From: CAIWHR01 sp963788185
Lineage (GTDB): Bacteria > Pseudomonadota > Gammaproteobacteria > Burkholderiales > Casimicrobiaceae
Length of the DNA stretch: 64,000 nt
Reading direction: 5' to 3'
Assembly: GCA_963788185.1 (NCBI GenBank)
Contig: CAWBGE010000012.1
Span: 1-64,000 of the forward strand
The number at the start of each line of letters is the position of its first letter. Position 1 is the stretch's first letter. Shown in pieces: positions 16,205-25,089 of this stretch. Made by a program: the position numbers and the translations under genes. Below the pieces are notes generated by a model that worked only from the letters and a program-made list of their open reading frames with translations, was not told the DNA's origin and ran no database searches.

Positions 16205-16606
16205 GTGACGCGCAAGCAGACCGGAAATCGACAAAGCCTCGTCGTCTTCGCCAAGAACAAGAAGCGGGTCTCGGCGTTCTACCAGCAGACGCTCAAGCTG
16301 GTCGCGACCGAGGAATCGTCGTCGCACGACCTGCTTCAAGGCGCCGGCATCGAGCTGGTCATTCATGCCATTCCCAGGAAGATCGCGGTGCAGATCAGAG
16401 TCACCCGCCCGCCTCAGGCGCGAGAGGAAACGCCGTTCAAGCCGGCATTCGCTGTCGACGACCTCGAAGCCGTGCGCGACGCGGCGACGGCTACGGGAGG
16501 ATTTCTGAGACCGCTGGATTGCGCATGGAAGATCCGAGGTGCAACGGTGCTCGACGGCTGGGACCCGGAGGGAAACGTCGTCCAGTTCAGGCAGCTTGAT
16601 CGATGA
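16205..16606 (+). CDS. VOC-superfamily (glyoxalase-like) protein
   Basis: 133 residues from GTG 16205. SLVVFAKNKKRVSAFYQQTLKL is the opening beta-alpha of a vicinal-oxygen-chelate domain, and DGWDPEGNVVQF near the end is the closing strand motif of the fold. Metal ligands are not all obvious, so it may be a binding protein rather than an enzyme. A start at 16118 would add 29 residues of low plausibility. No substrate can be assigned. Confidence 0.75.
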   Translation: MTRKQTGNRQSLVVFAKNKKRVSAFYQQTLKLVATEESSSHDLLQGAGIELVIHAIPRKIAVQIRVTRPPQAREETPFKPAFAVDDLEAVRDAATATGGFLRPLDCAWKIRGATVLDGWDPEGNVVQFRQLDR

Positions 16607-16725
16607 CCGTTGCGGACGAGGCGAGGGATCCGGCAGGGCCTCCACCGGTCCGTCTTGACAAGCGAAGCGGTGCCGATACCATCGTCGGGTCCACGCTCGA
16701 CCCCCTACGGAGCACTGTGTTCGAC

Positions 16726-17127
16726 ATGCGGATCGCCAAGGCCGGGCTCAGCTACTTCGCACTGGTGCTGGGTGCGGGGATAGTCCTGGGTGCGGTGCGC
16801 GTGCCGCTGCTGGTGCCGCGCCTGGGCGTGCGCGTCGCGGAGCTTCTCGAAATGCCGGTCATGCTGCTGGTCATCCTGCTTGCGGCCCGTTTCGTCGCGC
16901 GCCGCTTCGAGCTTCCGCGATCGGTCCGCGAGCGCGTGACGGTCGGCCTGCTCGCCCTCGCCTTGCTGGTGTGCACGGAGCTGGTGCTGGCCCTGGTGAT
17001 CCATGGGCAGTCGCCGGCCCAGTTCGTCGCCAGCCGGGATCCGGTCTCCGGTGGCGTCTTTCTGGTCATGCTCGGCGTGTACGCGGCGATGCCGTACCTG
17101 CTGGCGCACGGACCCGAGCCGCGTTGA
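16726..17127 (+). CDS. Small integral membrane protein, function unknown
   Basis: About 133 residues with four transmembrane helices (roughly 4-24, 37-57, 68-90 and 104-126). The pattern VRVPLLVPRLGVRVAELLEMPVMLL and SRDPVSGGVFLVMLGVYAAMPYLLA recurs in a family of unannotated proteobacterial membrane proteins. A longer frame beginning at 16603 overlaps the VOC stop by ATGA, but its extra 41 residues are polar and unlike a membrane protein start. The GTG at 16717, four bases after GGAG, is also possible. Confidence 0.65.
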   Translation: MRIAKAGLSYFALVLGAGIVLGAVRVPLLVPRLGVRVAELLEMPVMLLVILLAARFVARRFELPRSVRERVTVGLLALALLVCTELVLALVIHGQSPAQFVASRDPVSGGVFLVMLGVYAAMPYLLAHGPEPR

Positions 17128-17143
17128 GCCGGCCGCGCCTTCC

Positions 17144-17749
17144 ATGCGCTTTCTGCCCCAACTCTTCGCCAACAATCGCCGCTGGGCGGAGCATCAGACG
17201 CATCGCGATCCCGCTTTTTTCGAACGTCTCTGCGCCCTTCAGGAGCCCGCTCACCTGTGGATCGGCTGCGCGGACAGTCGTGTGCCCGCCAACGAAATTG
17301 TCGGCCTCGCGCCCGGCGAACTGTTCGTGCACCGCAATGTCGCGAATATCGTGCACCCGGGCGATCCGAACTGCCTCGCCGTCGTCCAGTACGCCGTCGA
17401 CGTGCTCCGGATCTCGCACATCATCGTCTGCGGTCACTACCGCTGCGGGGGCGTCCAGGCCGCGTTCGCGCCGCCGACCAGCGATCCGCTGGAAGGGTGG
17501 ATCAGCCACGTTCGCGCGACCGGCCGCAATCACGCCGCCGAACTGGCGGCGCTGCCGGACGACGCGGCGCGCTGGCATCGACTCTGCGAACTGAACGTCA
17601 TCGCTCAGGTGCGCGTGCTCGGCAGCCAGCCGCTCGTCCTCCGGGCATGGGAGCGCGGCCAGCCGCTCGCGATTCACGGCTGGATCTACGATCTTCGGGA
17701 CGGCCTGCTGCGCGACCTCGAGGTGAGCGTCAATGCATCTGCAAAGTGA
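17144..17749 (+). CDS. can: Beta-carbonic anhydrase
   Basis: 201 residues. Interconverts CO2 and bicarbonate in the cytoplasm. Zinc ligands Cys42, His98 and Cys101 (CGHYRCGG) and the catalytic Asp44-Arg46 pair (CADSRVPA) are all present, as is FVHRNVANIV. Length fits E. coli Can (220) with a slightly shorter C-terminus. Starts 16 bases after the preceding membrane-protein gene. Confidence 0.95.
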   Translation: MRFLPQLFANNRRWAEHQTHRDPAFFERLCALQEPAHLWIGCADSRVPANEIVGLAPGELFVHRNVANIVHPGDPNCLAVVQYAVDVLRISHIIVCGHYRCGGVQAAFAPPTSDPLEGWISHVRATGRNHAAELAALPDDAARWHRLCELNVIAQVRVLGSQPLVLRAWERGQPLAIHGWIYDLRDGLLRDLEVSVNASAK

Positions 17750-17854
17750 GTTCGCGCTGATGACATCTGCAGAGCACAGGATGACGAAGACCGCTCAGGA
17801 TCGAAGCCGGCTCGCGCGAGCCGCCTCGCAACAATCGCCATCGCAATCCGCCCC

Positions 17855-18376
17855 TTGAAACTCATCGACTGCACTCGCGCGGCGCAGGCCGCCGCGATCC
17901 TCGACATCTTCAACGACGCGATCGTCAGCTCGACCGCGCTGTACGACTACCAGCCGCGCACCGCGGAGAGCATGGCACGCTGGTTCGAAGCCAAGGAAAG
18001 CGGTGGCTTCCCAGTGGTCGGCGCGACCGATGACCATGGCGCACTGCTCGGCTTCGCCAGCTACGGCACGTTTCGCGCGTGGCCGGCCTACAAGTACACG
18101 GTCGAGCACTCGATCTACGTGCACCGCGATCATCGCGGGCGCGGCGTGGGCCGCTCGCTGCTGCAGGCGTTGATCGAGCGCGCCACCATGCGGCAGCTGC
18201 ACGTGCTGGTCGGCGGCATCGACGTCGGCAACACCGCGAGCATTCGCCTGCACGAGCGGCTGGGCTTCACGCACGCAGGAACCATCCGGCAGGCCGGATT
18301 CAAATTCGGGCGCTGGCTCGATCTGGCGTTCTTTCAGCGGCTGCTCGATACTCCGCACCACCCGGTCGACGGCTGA
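17855..18376 (+). CDS. GNAT acetyltransferase, phosphinothricin-acetyltransferase-like
   Basis: 173 residues from TTG. IFNDAIVSSTALYDYQPRTAESMARWFE and YKYTVEHSIYVHRDHRGRGVGRSLLQALIE are typical of the PAT/Bar and YncA group. The acetyl-CoA pyrophosphate loop is HRGRGVGRS (about 92-100), and NTASIRLHERLGFTHAGTIRQAGFKFGRWLDL closes the fold. In this family substrates include methionine derivatives and glufosinate; the actual substrate here is unknown. Confidence 0.85.
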   Translation: MKLIDCTRAAQAAAILDIFNDAIVSSTALYDYQPRTAESMARWFEAKESGGFPVVGATDDHGALLGFASYGTFRAWPAYKYTVEHSIYVHRDHRGRGVGRSLLQALIERATMRQLHVLVGGIDVGNTASIRLHERLGFTHAGTIRQAGFKFGRWLDLAFFQRLLDTPHHPVDG

Positions 18377-18494
18377 CGCGACACACGCAGCCGGACCTCC
18401 ACCGTCTTCGACTTTGCTGACCCGGGACCCGACATGAGACTCGAAGGGCCGCCCCGAGGGCGAATACCGAAGTGCGGAGCGCGAAGGTAATCCA

Positions 18495-19361
18495 ATGAGC
18501 TTCGACGTCTTCCTCGAAACCGCGTGGAACGACCACGCCGAACACCCGCAGGAGGTTGCCGATCGCCTCGCGGTCGCGCTGGAGACGATCACCACACCGG
18601 CGCAACTCCTGTCCTGCGCGCGCATCGTGGCCCATGTGTACGGCGAACACCTCGGCCGCTGGGAGGCCGGCGTCGCGCTGCTGGAAGGCTTGCGCAGCCA
18701 CGCCTGTTGGGACGGCAGTGCGACGCTGGACGCTGCCATCGGCCGCAATGTCGCGGCGCTGTGCTACGCGGCCGATTCCAAACCGTCGCTTGCCCATTTT
18801 TCGGCGTCGGATCGCGTCGCCATCCTGGCGATGGCGTCCGCCGCGCTCGCCGGCCAGAAGGCGTTCAGGCGCGCGATCGGCGCTTACGACGAGGCGATCG
18901 CCCTCGCGGAGAGCGGTCTCCCCGACGGCTCGCCGGCCGTGCGCGCGCTCGCCGTCGGCGGCAACAACCTGGCCGCGTCGCTGGAAGAAAAGGGCGATCG
19001 CGACGACGTCGAGACGGCGGGAATGGTGGCCGCAGCCGCAGGCGGACTCAGGTACTGGAAACTCGCCGGAACCTGGCTGGAGGAAGAGCGCGCGGAATAC
19101 CGGCTCGCCCGCAGCCTCATCGCAGCGGGAGACGCCCGACGCGCAATCTCGCATGCCGATCGCTGTGTCGCGATCTGCACGGCCAACGACGCGGCACCGT
19201 TCGAATTGTTCTTCGGTTTCGCGGCGCTGGCGTTGGCGCAGCGCAGCGCCGGCGATGACGCCTTCGAAGCCACGCGCGACCGGGCGCTCGGACTGTACGC
19301 GCAGGTGGCGGACGACGAACGGCAGTGGTGCGCACAGGATCTGGCGGCGCTGAAGCGCTGA
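18495..19361 (+). CDS. Hypothetical helical-repeat protein
   Basis: 288 residues; no named family recognised. The whole chain is predicted alpha-helical, Ala-rich and acidic, with paired helices such as KAFRRAIGAYDEAIALAESG and RLARSLIAAGDARRAISHADRCVAIC that look like TPR units. There is no signal peptide, so it is probably cytoplasmic and a protein-binding scaffold. It stands alone between the GNAT gene and a hydrolase gene. Confidence 0.65.
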   Translation: MSFDVFLETAWNDHAEHPQEVADRLAVALETITTPAQLLSCARIVAHVYGEHLGRWEAGVALLEGLRSHACWDGSATLDAAIGRNVAALCYAADSKPSLAHFSASDRVAILAMASAALAGQKAFRRAIGAYDEAIALAESGLPDGSPAVRALAVGGNNLAASLEEKGDRDDVETAGMVAAAAGGLRYWKLAGTWLEEERAEYRLARSLIAAGDARRAISHADRCVAICTANDAAPFELFFGFAALALAQRSAGDDAFEATRDRALGLYAQVADDERQWCAQDLAALKR

Positions 19362-19421
19362 CGGCGCTGTGCGCCATGGGTGTACGCTGACAACTTTGCT
19401 GCTATCAGGGACCGACAAATC

Positions 19422-20147
19422 ATGGCCACCACAAGCTTCGTACTGGTCCACGGCGCCTGGCACGGTGCGTGGTGCTGGTCGCGGGTGTTGCCGCTCCTTC
19501 GCGCGCACGGAAACACGGCGCATGCGGTCACACTCACCGGTGTGGGCGACCGCGCCCACCTGCTCTCGCCCGATATCCGGCTGGGCACGCACATTCAGGA
19601 CGTGCTGGCAACGATCGACTGCGAGGAGCTGACCGACGTGGTGCTCGTCGGCCACAGCTACGCCGGCATCGTGATCACCGGCGTTGCCGATGCGTTGCTG
19701 GCGCGCGCATCATCCCCGCTGCGACACCTGGTCTACATCGATGCAGTGACGCCGCATCCGGGCGAAAGCTGGTCGAGCCAGCACACGCCGGAAACACGCG
19801 CCGCCCGCACCGAAGCGGCCCGGGCAAGCGGCGGACTGTCGCTGCCGCAGCCCGACGCGAGCGTGTTCGGTCTCGCCGGCGCCGACCTCGCCTGGGTCAA
19901 TCGGCGGCAGACACCGCAGCCGTTCGGCGTCTACCTCGATCCGCTGGCGTTCGACGCCGCGCGCGTCGCGCGCGTGCCCCGCACGTTCATCGACTGCACG
20001 TCACCGGCGCTGGCGACGATTGCCACCATGCGCCAGCGCGTCCGGACCGAACCCGGCTGGAGGGTCGTCGAGCTCGCAACCGGGCACGACCCGATGGTCA
20101 CCGAGCCGAAGGCGCTTGCCGATGCGCTGCTCGCCTGCACAACATAA
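19422..20147 (+). CDS. Alpha/beta-hydrolase (methylesterase/hydroxynitrile-lyase-like)
   Basis: 241 residues. Oxyanion-hole motif HGAWHGAW (10-17), nucleophile elbow GHSYAG with Ser79, and catalytic His222 in TGHDPM. The VLVHGAWHGAWCW opening and short cap place it with the EstC/plant methylesterase (MES)-like branch that hydrolyses small esters. ATG 19422 starts at the conserved strand; 19380 adds 14 unlikely residues. Substrate unknown. A YciI-like gene follows. Confidence 0.85.
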   Translation: MATTSFVLVHGAWHGAWCWSRVLPLLRAHGNTAHAVTLTGVGDRAHLLSPDIRLGTHIQDVLATIDCEELTDVVLVGHSYAGIVITGVADALLARASSPLRHLVYIDAVTPHPGESWSSQHTPETRAARTEAARASGGLSLPQPDASVFGLAGADLAWVNRRQTPQPFGVYLDPLAFDAARVARVPRTFIDCTSPALATIATMRQRVRTEPGWRVVELATGHDPMVTEPKALADALLACTT

Positions 20148-20227
20148 CCCCGGCGAGCCGCCACATCGATGGCTTGCCGTGGACAATGCTATCGTCCTCC
20201 CCTACCGCCAAAAGACGAGGCTCCGCG

Positions 20228-20542
20228 ATGCACTATCTGCTGATCTACGATGTCACCCCCGACTACCTCTCCCGCCGCGGCGAGTTCCGGCGCGCGCATC
20301 TCGCGCACGCCTGGAAATCGGTGGAGCGGGGTGAAATGCTGCTGGGCGGCGCGCTCGGCGACCCTGTCGATGCCGCCGCCGTGCTGTTCAACGTGGAATC
20401 GCCGGAAATCATCGAGCGCTTTGTCCGCGACGACCCCTACGTCAGGAACGGCCTGGTGGCCAAGTGGCGGATCCGCCCGTGGACGACGGTGGTCGGCGAA
20501 ATGGCACACAAGCCGGTCCGGCCCGAAGACGTCGGCCCCTGA
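20228..20542 (+). CDS. YciI-like protein
   Basis: 104 residues, a single ferredoxin-like YciI/dimeric alpha-beta-barrel domain: MHYLLIYDVTPDYLSRR, a His pair (RAHLAHAW) and DPYVRNGLVAKWRIRPW. The HYLLIYD...RxxHL layout carries the His/Asp pair seen in YciI proteins, some of which act in dehalogenation or lactone chemistry. No specific role can be assigned. Confidence 0.88.
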   Translation: MHYLLIYDVTPDYLSRRGEFRRAHLAHAWKSVERGEMLLGGALGDPVDAAAVLFNVESPEIIERFVRDDPYVRNGLVAKWRIRPWTTVVGEMAHKPVRPEDVGP

Positions 20543-20587
20543 TCTCCCGTGGACCTCCGCAGTCGTCGCTGAACGAAGGGGAATGCG

Positions 20588-21181
20588 ATGCCCCGTGCCT
20601 CGCTCGTTGCCAGTCTCGTCGTCGCGTGCCTGTTCGGCGCGATGCCGGCCCTCGCGGCCGAACGTGCGCTGGAGAAGGAGATCGTCATCGCGGCCTCGCT
20701 CGACGACGCCTGGGCCGCGTGGACCACCCGCGAGGGCATCGTGAGCTTCTTCGCGCCGGAAGCGATCGTCGATCCCCGTCCGGGGGGTGCGTTCCACATC
20801 CACATCGATCCCACGGCGCCGGCCGGCAGCAAGGGCGCCGACGACATGCGTTATCTCGCATTGCAGCCCAGGAAGATGCTTTCATTCGACTGGAACGCGC
20901 CCCCGTCGCTGCCCGAGGCGCGCCAGCAGCGCACCGTGGTCATCCTGCGGTTCGTGCCCGTTTCCGAGAAAGAGACCAAGGTCATCCTGCACCACACGGG
21001 CTGGGGCGACGGCGGGGAGTGGGACAAGGCGTACGCGTACTTCGATCGTGCCTGGGTCGACGTGCTCGCCAACCTCAAGAAGCGTTTCGACACCGGCCCG
21101 CAGGACTGGACCGAGTGGCTCGCCAAGCTGAAGAAGTGGCGCGAAGACGCCGCGAAAGCCAAGGCCGCCCAGGGTCGCTGA
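20588..21181 (+). CDS. Exported SRPBCC/AHSA1-like protein
   Basis: 197 residues. Signal peptide about 1-23 (ending PALAA), then an AHSA1/CalC-type START-like fold: IVIAASLDDAWAAWTTREGIVSFFAPEA, GGAFHIHIDPTAP and HHTGWGDGGEWDKAYAYFDRAWVDVLANLKKRF. Most relatives are cytoplasmic ligand-binding or co-chaperone-like proteins, so the secretion signal is notable. The Lys/Ala-rich tail is extra. Ligand unknown. Confidence 0.82.
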   Translation: MPRASLVASLVVACLFGAMPALAAERALEKEIVIAASLDDAWAAWTTREGIVSFFAPEAIVDPRPGGAFHIHIDPTAPAGSKGADDMRYLALQPRKMLSFDWNAPPSLPEARQQRTVVILRFVPVSEKETKVILHHTGWGDGGEWDKAYAYFDRAWVDVLANLKKRFDTGPQDWTEWLAKLKKWREDAAKAKAAQGR

Positions 21182-21307
21182 GTCGTCCGCGCTCACGGGA
21201 AGGGGCCTCGACCCGTCACCGCGCGCGCGTTTCCTGACCGGTATTTGCGCTCGATCAGCGCACGGACTGCCGTTTTGCGCGATGCTCGTTGGCGGAACAC
21301 CAGCGCG

Positions 21308-23881
21308 ATGCAAGCCGCGACGGACAATCACGCGTACTGGCACCGGGAATTGCCGGCCCTGCTGGGCGAGTTGCGGACCACCGACCGCGGGCTTTCGACT
21401 GCCGATGCACGCGCGCGCATGCAGAGCGTCGGCGCCAACACGCTGACCGAGTTTGCGACGCGCTCCGCGCTGCGATTGCTGGCGCACCAGTTCGCAAGCC
21501 CGCTGGTGCTGATCCTGGTCGCGGGTGCGGCGATCTCGCTGTTCCTGCGCGACTGGATCGACGCCGCCATCATCCTCGTCATCGTCGTCGGCAGTGCGTT
21601 GCTGGGCTTCCTGCAGGAGTACCGCGCGTCCACGGCGATTGCCGAGTTGCGCCAGCGTCTCGCGCTGACCGCGCGCACTTGGCGCGATGGCGTGCTCGCG
21701 ACGATCGCCGCCCGCGACCTCGTACCCGGCGACGTCGTCGTCCTCGCCGCCGGGAACCTCGTTCCCGCCGACGGGCGCGTCCTCGACGCGCGCGATTTCC
21801 TGGTCAGCGAGGCGAGTCTCACCGGGGAGTCGTTTCCGGTGGCGAAGGCGCCGGGCACGCTGAGCGCCGATGCGCCGCTCGCCGCGCGGACGAATTGCGT
21901 GTTTCTGGGAACGTCGGTGCGCAGCGGCACCGCGACGGTGCTGATCACGCAGACCGGCCGGGGTACGGTCTTCGGGACCATCGCCGAAAACATCGCGACG
22001 CGTCCGCCGGAGACGGAGTTCGCCCGGGGCGTCCGCGATTTCGGCTACCTGCTGGTCCGCGTGATGATCGTCATGGTGCTGTTCGTGCTGACCGTCAATC
22101 ATGTCCTCGGCCGGCCGGCCATCGAGTCGCTGCTGTTCGCCATCGCGTTGGCGGTGGGCCTGTCGCCCGAATTGCTGCCTGCCATCGTCAGCGTGACGCT
22201 TGCCCGCGGCGCCCGCACGATGGCGCAGCGCGGGGTTCTCGTTCGCCGCCTGGAGGCCATCGAGAACCTGGGCAGCATCAATGTGTTCTGCACCGACAAG
22301 ACCGGGACGCTCACCTGCGGCAACATCGTGCTCGACGCCGCCGTCGATGCCGAGGGTGCGCCGTCGCCGGAGGTGCTGCAGCTCGCGTTCCTCAACGCGG
22401 CGCTCGAATCGGGGATCGACAATCCGCTCGATGCCGCGATCGTAGCCGCGGGCGAGCGCTCGAAGCTCAGCGTCGAAGGCGCGCGCAAGATCGACGAGAT
22501 GCCCTACGACTTCCAGCGCAAGCGGCTGTCGATCGTCGTCGCGCCCTCGGGCGACGACGATCCTCTGCTGGTCACCAAGGGCGCCTGCCCCAATGTGCTC
22601 GTGCTGTGCACGTCGCTGCGCCGCGGCCCGCGGGTCGTGCCGATGGACGAAGCTTCGCGCGCCGCGCTGGATGCGTACTGGCAGCGGCTTGGCAGCGACG
22701 GAGTTCGCGTCCTCGCGCTGGCCACGCGGCGGATGGACGCGCGCCCGCGCTACGATCACACGGACGAGGCGGCGCTCACGCTGGAGGGCTTCCTGCTGTT
22801 CCGCGACCCGCCCAAGCCCACCGCCGCACGGGCGATCCGCGACCTCGAAGCGCTGGGCATCCGCGTCAAGGTGATCACCGGCGACAACCGTCACGTCGCG
22901 GCGCACGTGGCCCGTGAACTGGGCGTCGCGTCGCCGCAGCTGCTCGCCGGAGACGAGATTGCGCGGATGAAGGACGAGGCGCTGTGGCACCGCGCGCGAC
23001 ACACCGATCTCTTCGTCGAGGTCGACCCGCAGCAGAAGGAGCGGATCGTCCGCGCGCTGCAGCACACCGGCCATGCGGTCGGGTATCTCGGCGACGGCAT
23101 CAACGACGCCCCGGCGCTGCACGCCGCCGACGTCGGCATCTCGGTCGACGGCGCGACGGACGCGGCCCGGGAGAGCGCTGACGTGATCCTGGTCTCCAGC
23201 GATCTCGACGTCCTTCGCCGCGGCATCGAGGATGGCCGCCGCACCTTTGCCAATACGCTCAAGTACATCGCGATCACGACCAGCGCCAATTTCGGCAACA
23301 TGGTGAGCATGGCGATAGCGGCGCCCCTGCTCCCGTTCCTGCCGCTGGCCGCCAAGCAGATCCTGCTCAACAACTTCCTCTCCGACCTGCCGTCGATGGC
23401 GCTGTCGACGGACCGCGTCGATCCGCAGCGAATCGCGCAGGCACAGCGGTGGAATGTCCACGCGGTGCGCCGGTTCATGCTCGTGTTCGGCCTTCTCTCG
23501 ACGCTGTTCGACCTGCTCACCTTCGTCGTTCTGCTGCGCTTCTTCGGCGCCGACGAGACAACGTTCCAGACCGCGTGGTTCGTGGTGTCGCTGCTCACCG
23601 AACTCGCCGTGCTGCTGGTATTGCGCACCGACCTGCCGCTGGGCGCGAGCGCGCCGGGCGGCATGCTGCTGTGGACCACGCTCGGCGTGGCCGTTGTCGC
23701 GCTGGCCGCGCCCTACCTTGGCCCGCCGGCCCGCATGTTCGGGTTCGTCGCCCTCGACCCGGAACTGCTCGGCGCGATGGTTGCGATCGTTGCTGCCTAC
23801 GTGCTCGCCACCGAATTCGCGAAGCGGCGTTACGTGACCCGTCTGGCCGGTCATCGGCGCAAGCGCGTCCCCGCTGCCTGA
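21308..23881 (+). CDS. mgtA: Magnesium-translocating P-type ATPase, MgtA-like
   Basis: 857 residues, P3B type. Actuator motif LTGESFPVAK (about 170), phosphorylation site CTDKTGTLT (Asp330), nucleotide-domain KGACPN, hinge GDGINDAPAL (about 595), and ten hydrophobic helices including AIALAVGLSPELLPAIVSVTLARGA, the SPE...PAI ion-binding region typical of MgtA/MgtB. The N-terminal cation-ATPase domain starts at ATG 21308; the 21 residues before it are unlikely. No MgtC, and no mgtA-type leader could be recognised in the 126 bases upstream. A long antisense frame over this gene is a shadow. Confidence 0.93.
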   Translation: MQAATDNHAYWHRELPALLGELRTTDRGLSTADARARMQSVGANTLTEFATRSALRLLAHQFASPLVLILVAGAAISLFLRDWIDAAIILVIVVGSALLGFLQEYRASTAIAELRQRLALTARTWRDGVLATIAARDLVPGDVVVLAAGNLVPADGRVLDARDFLVSEASLTGESFPVAKAPGTLSADAPLAARTNCVFLGTSVRSGTATVLITQTGRGTVFGTIAENIATRPPETEFARGVRDFGYLLVRVMIVMVLFVLTVNHVLGRPAIESLLFAIALAVGLSPELLPAIVSVTLARGARTMAQRGVLVRRLEAIENLGSINVFCTDKTGTLTCGNIVLDAAVDAEGAPSPEVLQLAFLNAALESGIDNPLDAAIVAAGERSKLSVEGARKIDEMPYDFQRKRLSIVVAPSGDDDPLLVTKGACPNVLVLCTSLRRGPRVVPMDEASRAALDAYWQRLGSDGVRVLALATRRMDARPRYDHTDEAALTLEGFLLFRDPPKPTAARAIRDLEALGIRVKVITGDNRHVAAHVARELGVASPQLLAGDEIARMKDEALWHRARHTDLFVEVDPQQKERIVRALQHTGHAVGYLGDGINDAPALHAADVGISVDGATDAARESADVILVSSDLDVLRRGIEDGRRTFANTLKYIAITTSANFGNMVSMAIAAPLLPFLPLAAKQILLNNFLSDLPSMALSTDRVDPQRIAQAQRWNVHAVRRFMLVFGLLSTLFDLLTFVVLLRFFGADETTFQTAWFVVSLLTELAVLLVLRTDLPLGASAPGGMLLWTTLGVAVVALAAPYLGPPARMFGFVALDPELLGAMVAIVAAYVLATEFAKRRYVTRLAGHRRKRVPAA

Positions 23882-24043
23882 CCGCGGGACGGGGTACGCC
23901 GGAACCGGCAGGGGCAGCGGGCACGCCTGCGCCGAAAATGCGCGTCTGGCAAGCCTCGCTCTCGGGCCGATTTTGGGTTAAAAGGAGGCAGCAACAGGTC
24001 CGCATGCCGGAAACCCCTCAACCCGAACAAAGGAGGACTCACC

Positions 24044-24208
24044 TTGGCAAAGCCCAATTACGAATTTCAGAAGCGGCAGAAGGAACTCGAAAAGAAACGC
24101 AAGAAGGAAGAAAAGAAGGCGCGCAAGGAAGTGCGCACGGCGGATCCGTCGGCGCCCGACGGCGGCGAGGCCCCGGCGGCCCCGTCAGCCACTGAACCCA
24201 CCGCCTGA
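24044..24208 (+). CDS. Lysine-rich microprotein
   Basis: 54 residues from TTG, with an excellent AAAGGAGG box 8 bases upstream. Starts MAKPNYEFQKRQKELEKKRKK and continues Lys/Glu-rich to about residue 30 (one long charged helix), then ends in a Pro/Ala/Ser tail. Small proteins opening MAKxNYxFxKRQKELxKKxK recur in betaproteobacteria without annotation. It may bind nucleic acid (inference from charge). Too short and with the wrong start codon for most gene finders. Confidence 0.72.
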   Translation: MAKPNYEFQKRQKELEKKRKKEEKKARKEVRTADPSAPDGGEAPAAPSATEPTA

Positions 24209-24319
24209 GCCCGTCCGCAATATTTCGTCAAGGACCAGCCCGCAGCCGTCGTGGTGACGAGCGACTGACGCCATGGCAACGACGGCCTCGAGTGGTCCGG
24301 AATGTGCTTCTCCATGGTC

Positions 24320-24703
24320 ATGAAAAAGCCGGCCGGCTCCCCCGATTCCGCGCGCCTTGATCAGATCGTCGCGGCGGCGCGACGCGCCCGCGACGAACGC
24401 GAACTGGGCTATCGCGAGCAGGCGCTGAAAATCTACCCCTGGGTCTGCGGCCGCTGCGCGCGGAGCTTCGATCACACAACCGTGCGCCAGCTCACCGTGC
24501 ACCACCGCGACCACAACCACGACCGCAATCCGCCCGATGGCAGCAACTGGGAACTCCTGTGCGTCTACTGTCACGACAACGAGCACTCGCGCGAGCTCGA
24601 GGCGGCGGCGCAGGGTGGGACGGCGTCCGGCGGATCGACGGCGCCTGTCGCCACGCACCGACCGTTTGCGGCACTCGAAGCACTGCTGAAGAAGAATCAA
24701 TGA
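24320..24703 (+). CDS. yajD: HNH nuclease-fold protein, YajD-like
   Basis: About 127 residues. Zinc knuckle WVCGRCAR and, near the end of the domain, CVYCHDNEHSR; between them LTVHHRDHNHDRNPPDGSNWELLC carries the HNH His residues. This matches the small YajD family. In-frame ATGs at 24302, 24314 and 24320 are all possible; none has a strong ribosome-binding site. The 35-residue tail is low complexity. Nuclease activity is likely from the motif but not shown for the family in general. Confidence 0.87.
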   Translation: MKKPAGSPDSARLDQIVAAARRARDERELGYREQALKIYPWVCGRCARSFDHTTVRQLTVHHRDHNHDRNPPDGSNWELLCVYCHDNEHSRELEAAAQGGTASGGSTAPVATHRPFAALEALLKKNQ

Positions 24704-24763
24704 TCCGCTTGCCCGCGGTCCATGCAGCCGGACGTGGCTTCACTCCTCTGACCTGAGCACCCG

Positions 24764-25057
24764 ATGCAACCCCCTTCCGCCCCCCGCACGCCTCTGCACG
24801 CCTGGTCGAACTGGGCGACCACCTCCATCGACGCTCAGCTGTTCGCGGCCCAGGACGCGCAGCGCGCGCTTCTCCGCGCGTCGCATGCGATCTTCGAGTC
24901 CTGCGGCCCGGTGCCGCCGGCGATCGAGGCCGTTGGCCGCATGCAGGACGCGATGACCCGGGTGGCTTACCAGTCGCTGGTCGCTTTGAACCGGCTGAGG
25001 GGCATCCTGTCGGATCAGGTCATCGACAAGCTCGATCCACGGCCCGGAGACGTCTGA
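24764..25057 (+). CDS. Small hypothetical helical protein
   Basis: 97 residues. After a Pro-rich start, the chain is one amphipathic helical region (about 20-90, Ala/Gln/Leu-rich: AQLFAAQDAQRALLRASHAIFESC), reminiscent of phasin-like proteins but too short to assign. No signal peptide and no known motif. It lies in a run of small genes between yajD and the DUF2784 gene. Confidence 0.5.
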   Translation: MQPPSAPRTPLHAWSNWATTSIDAQLFAAQDAQRALLRASHAIFESCGPVPPAIEAVGRMQDAMTRVAYQSLVALNRLRGILSDQVIDKLDPRPGDV

Positions 25058-25089
25058 GTACCCCGATTCGTAAGTGCGCACCCGCACGG

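Noticed and set aside
21182..21307. Mg2+-sensing leader of mgtA
   Set aside because: The 126-base gap shows no leader peptide or stable alternative stems that could be supported by eye.
20882..23854. 990-codon open frame antisense to mgtA
   Set aside because: It is the GC-rich shadow of a P-type ATPase gene with all its motifs intact on the plus strand; the antisense translation is His/Arg/Gln-rich without any domain.
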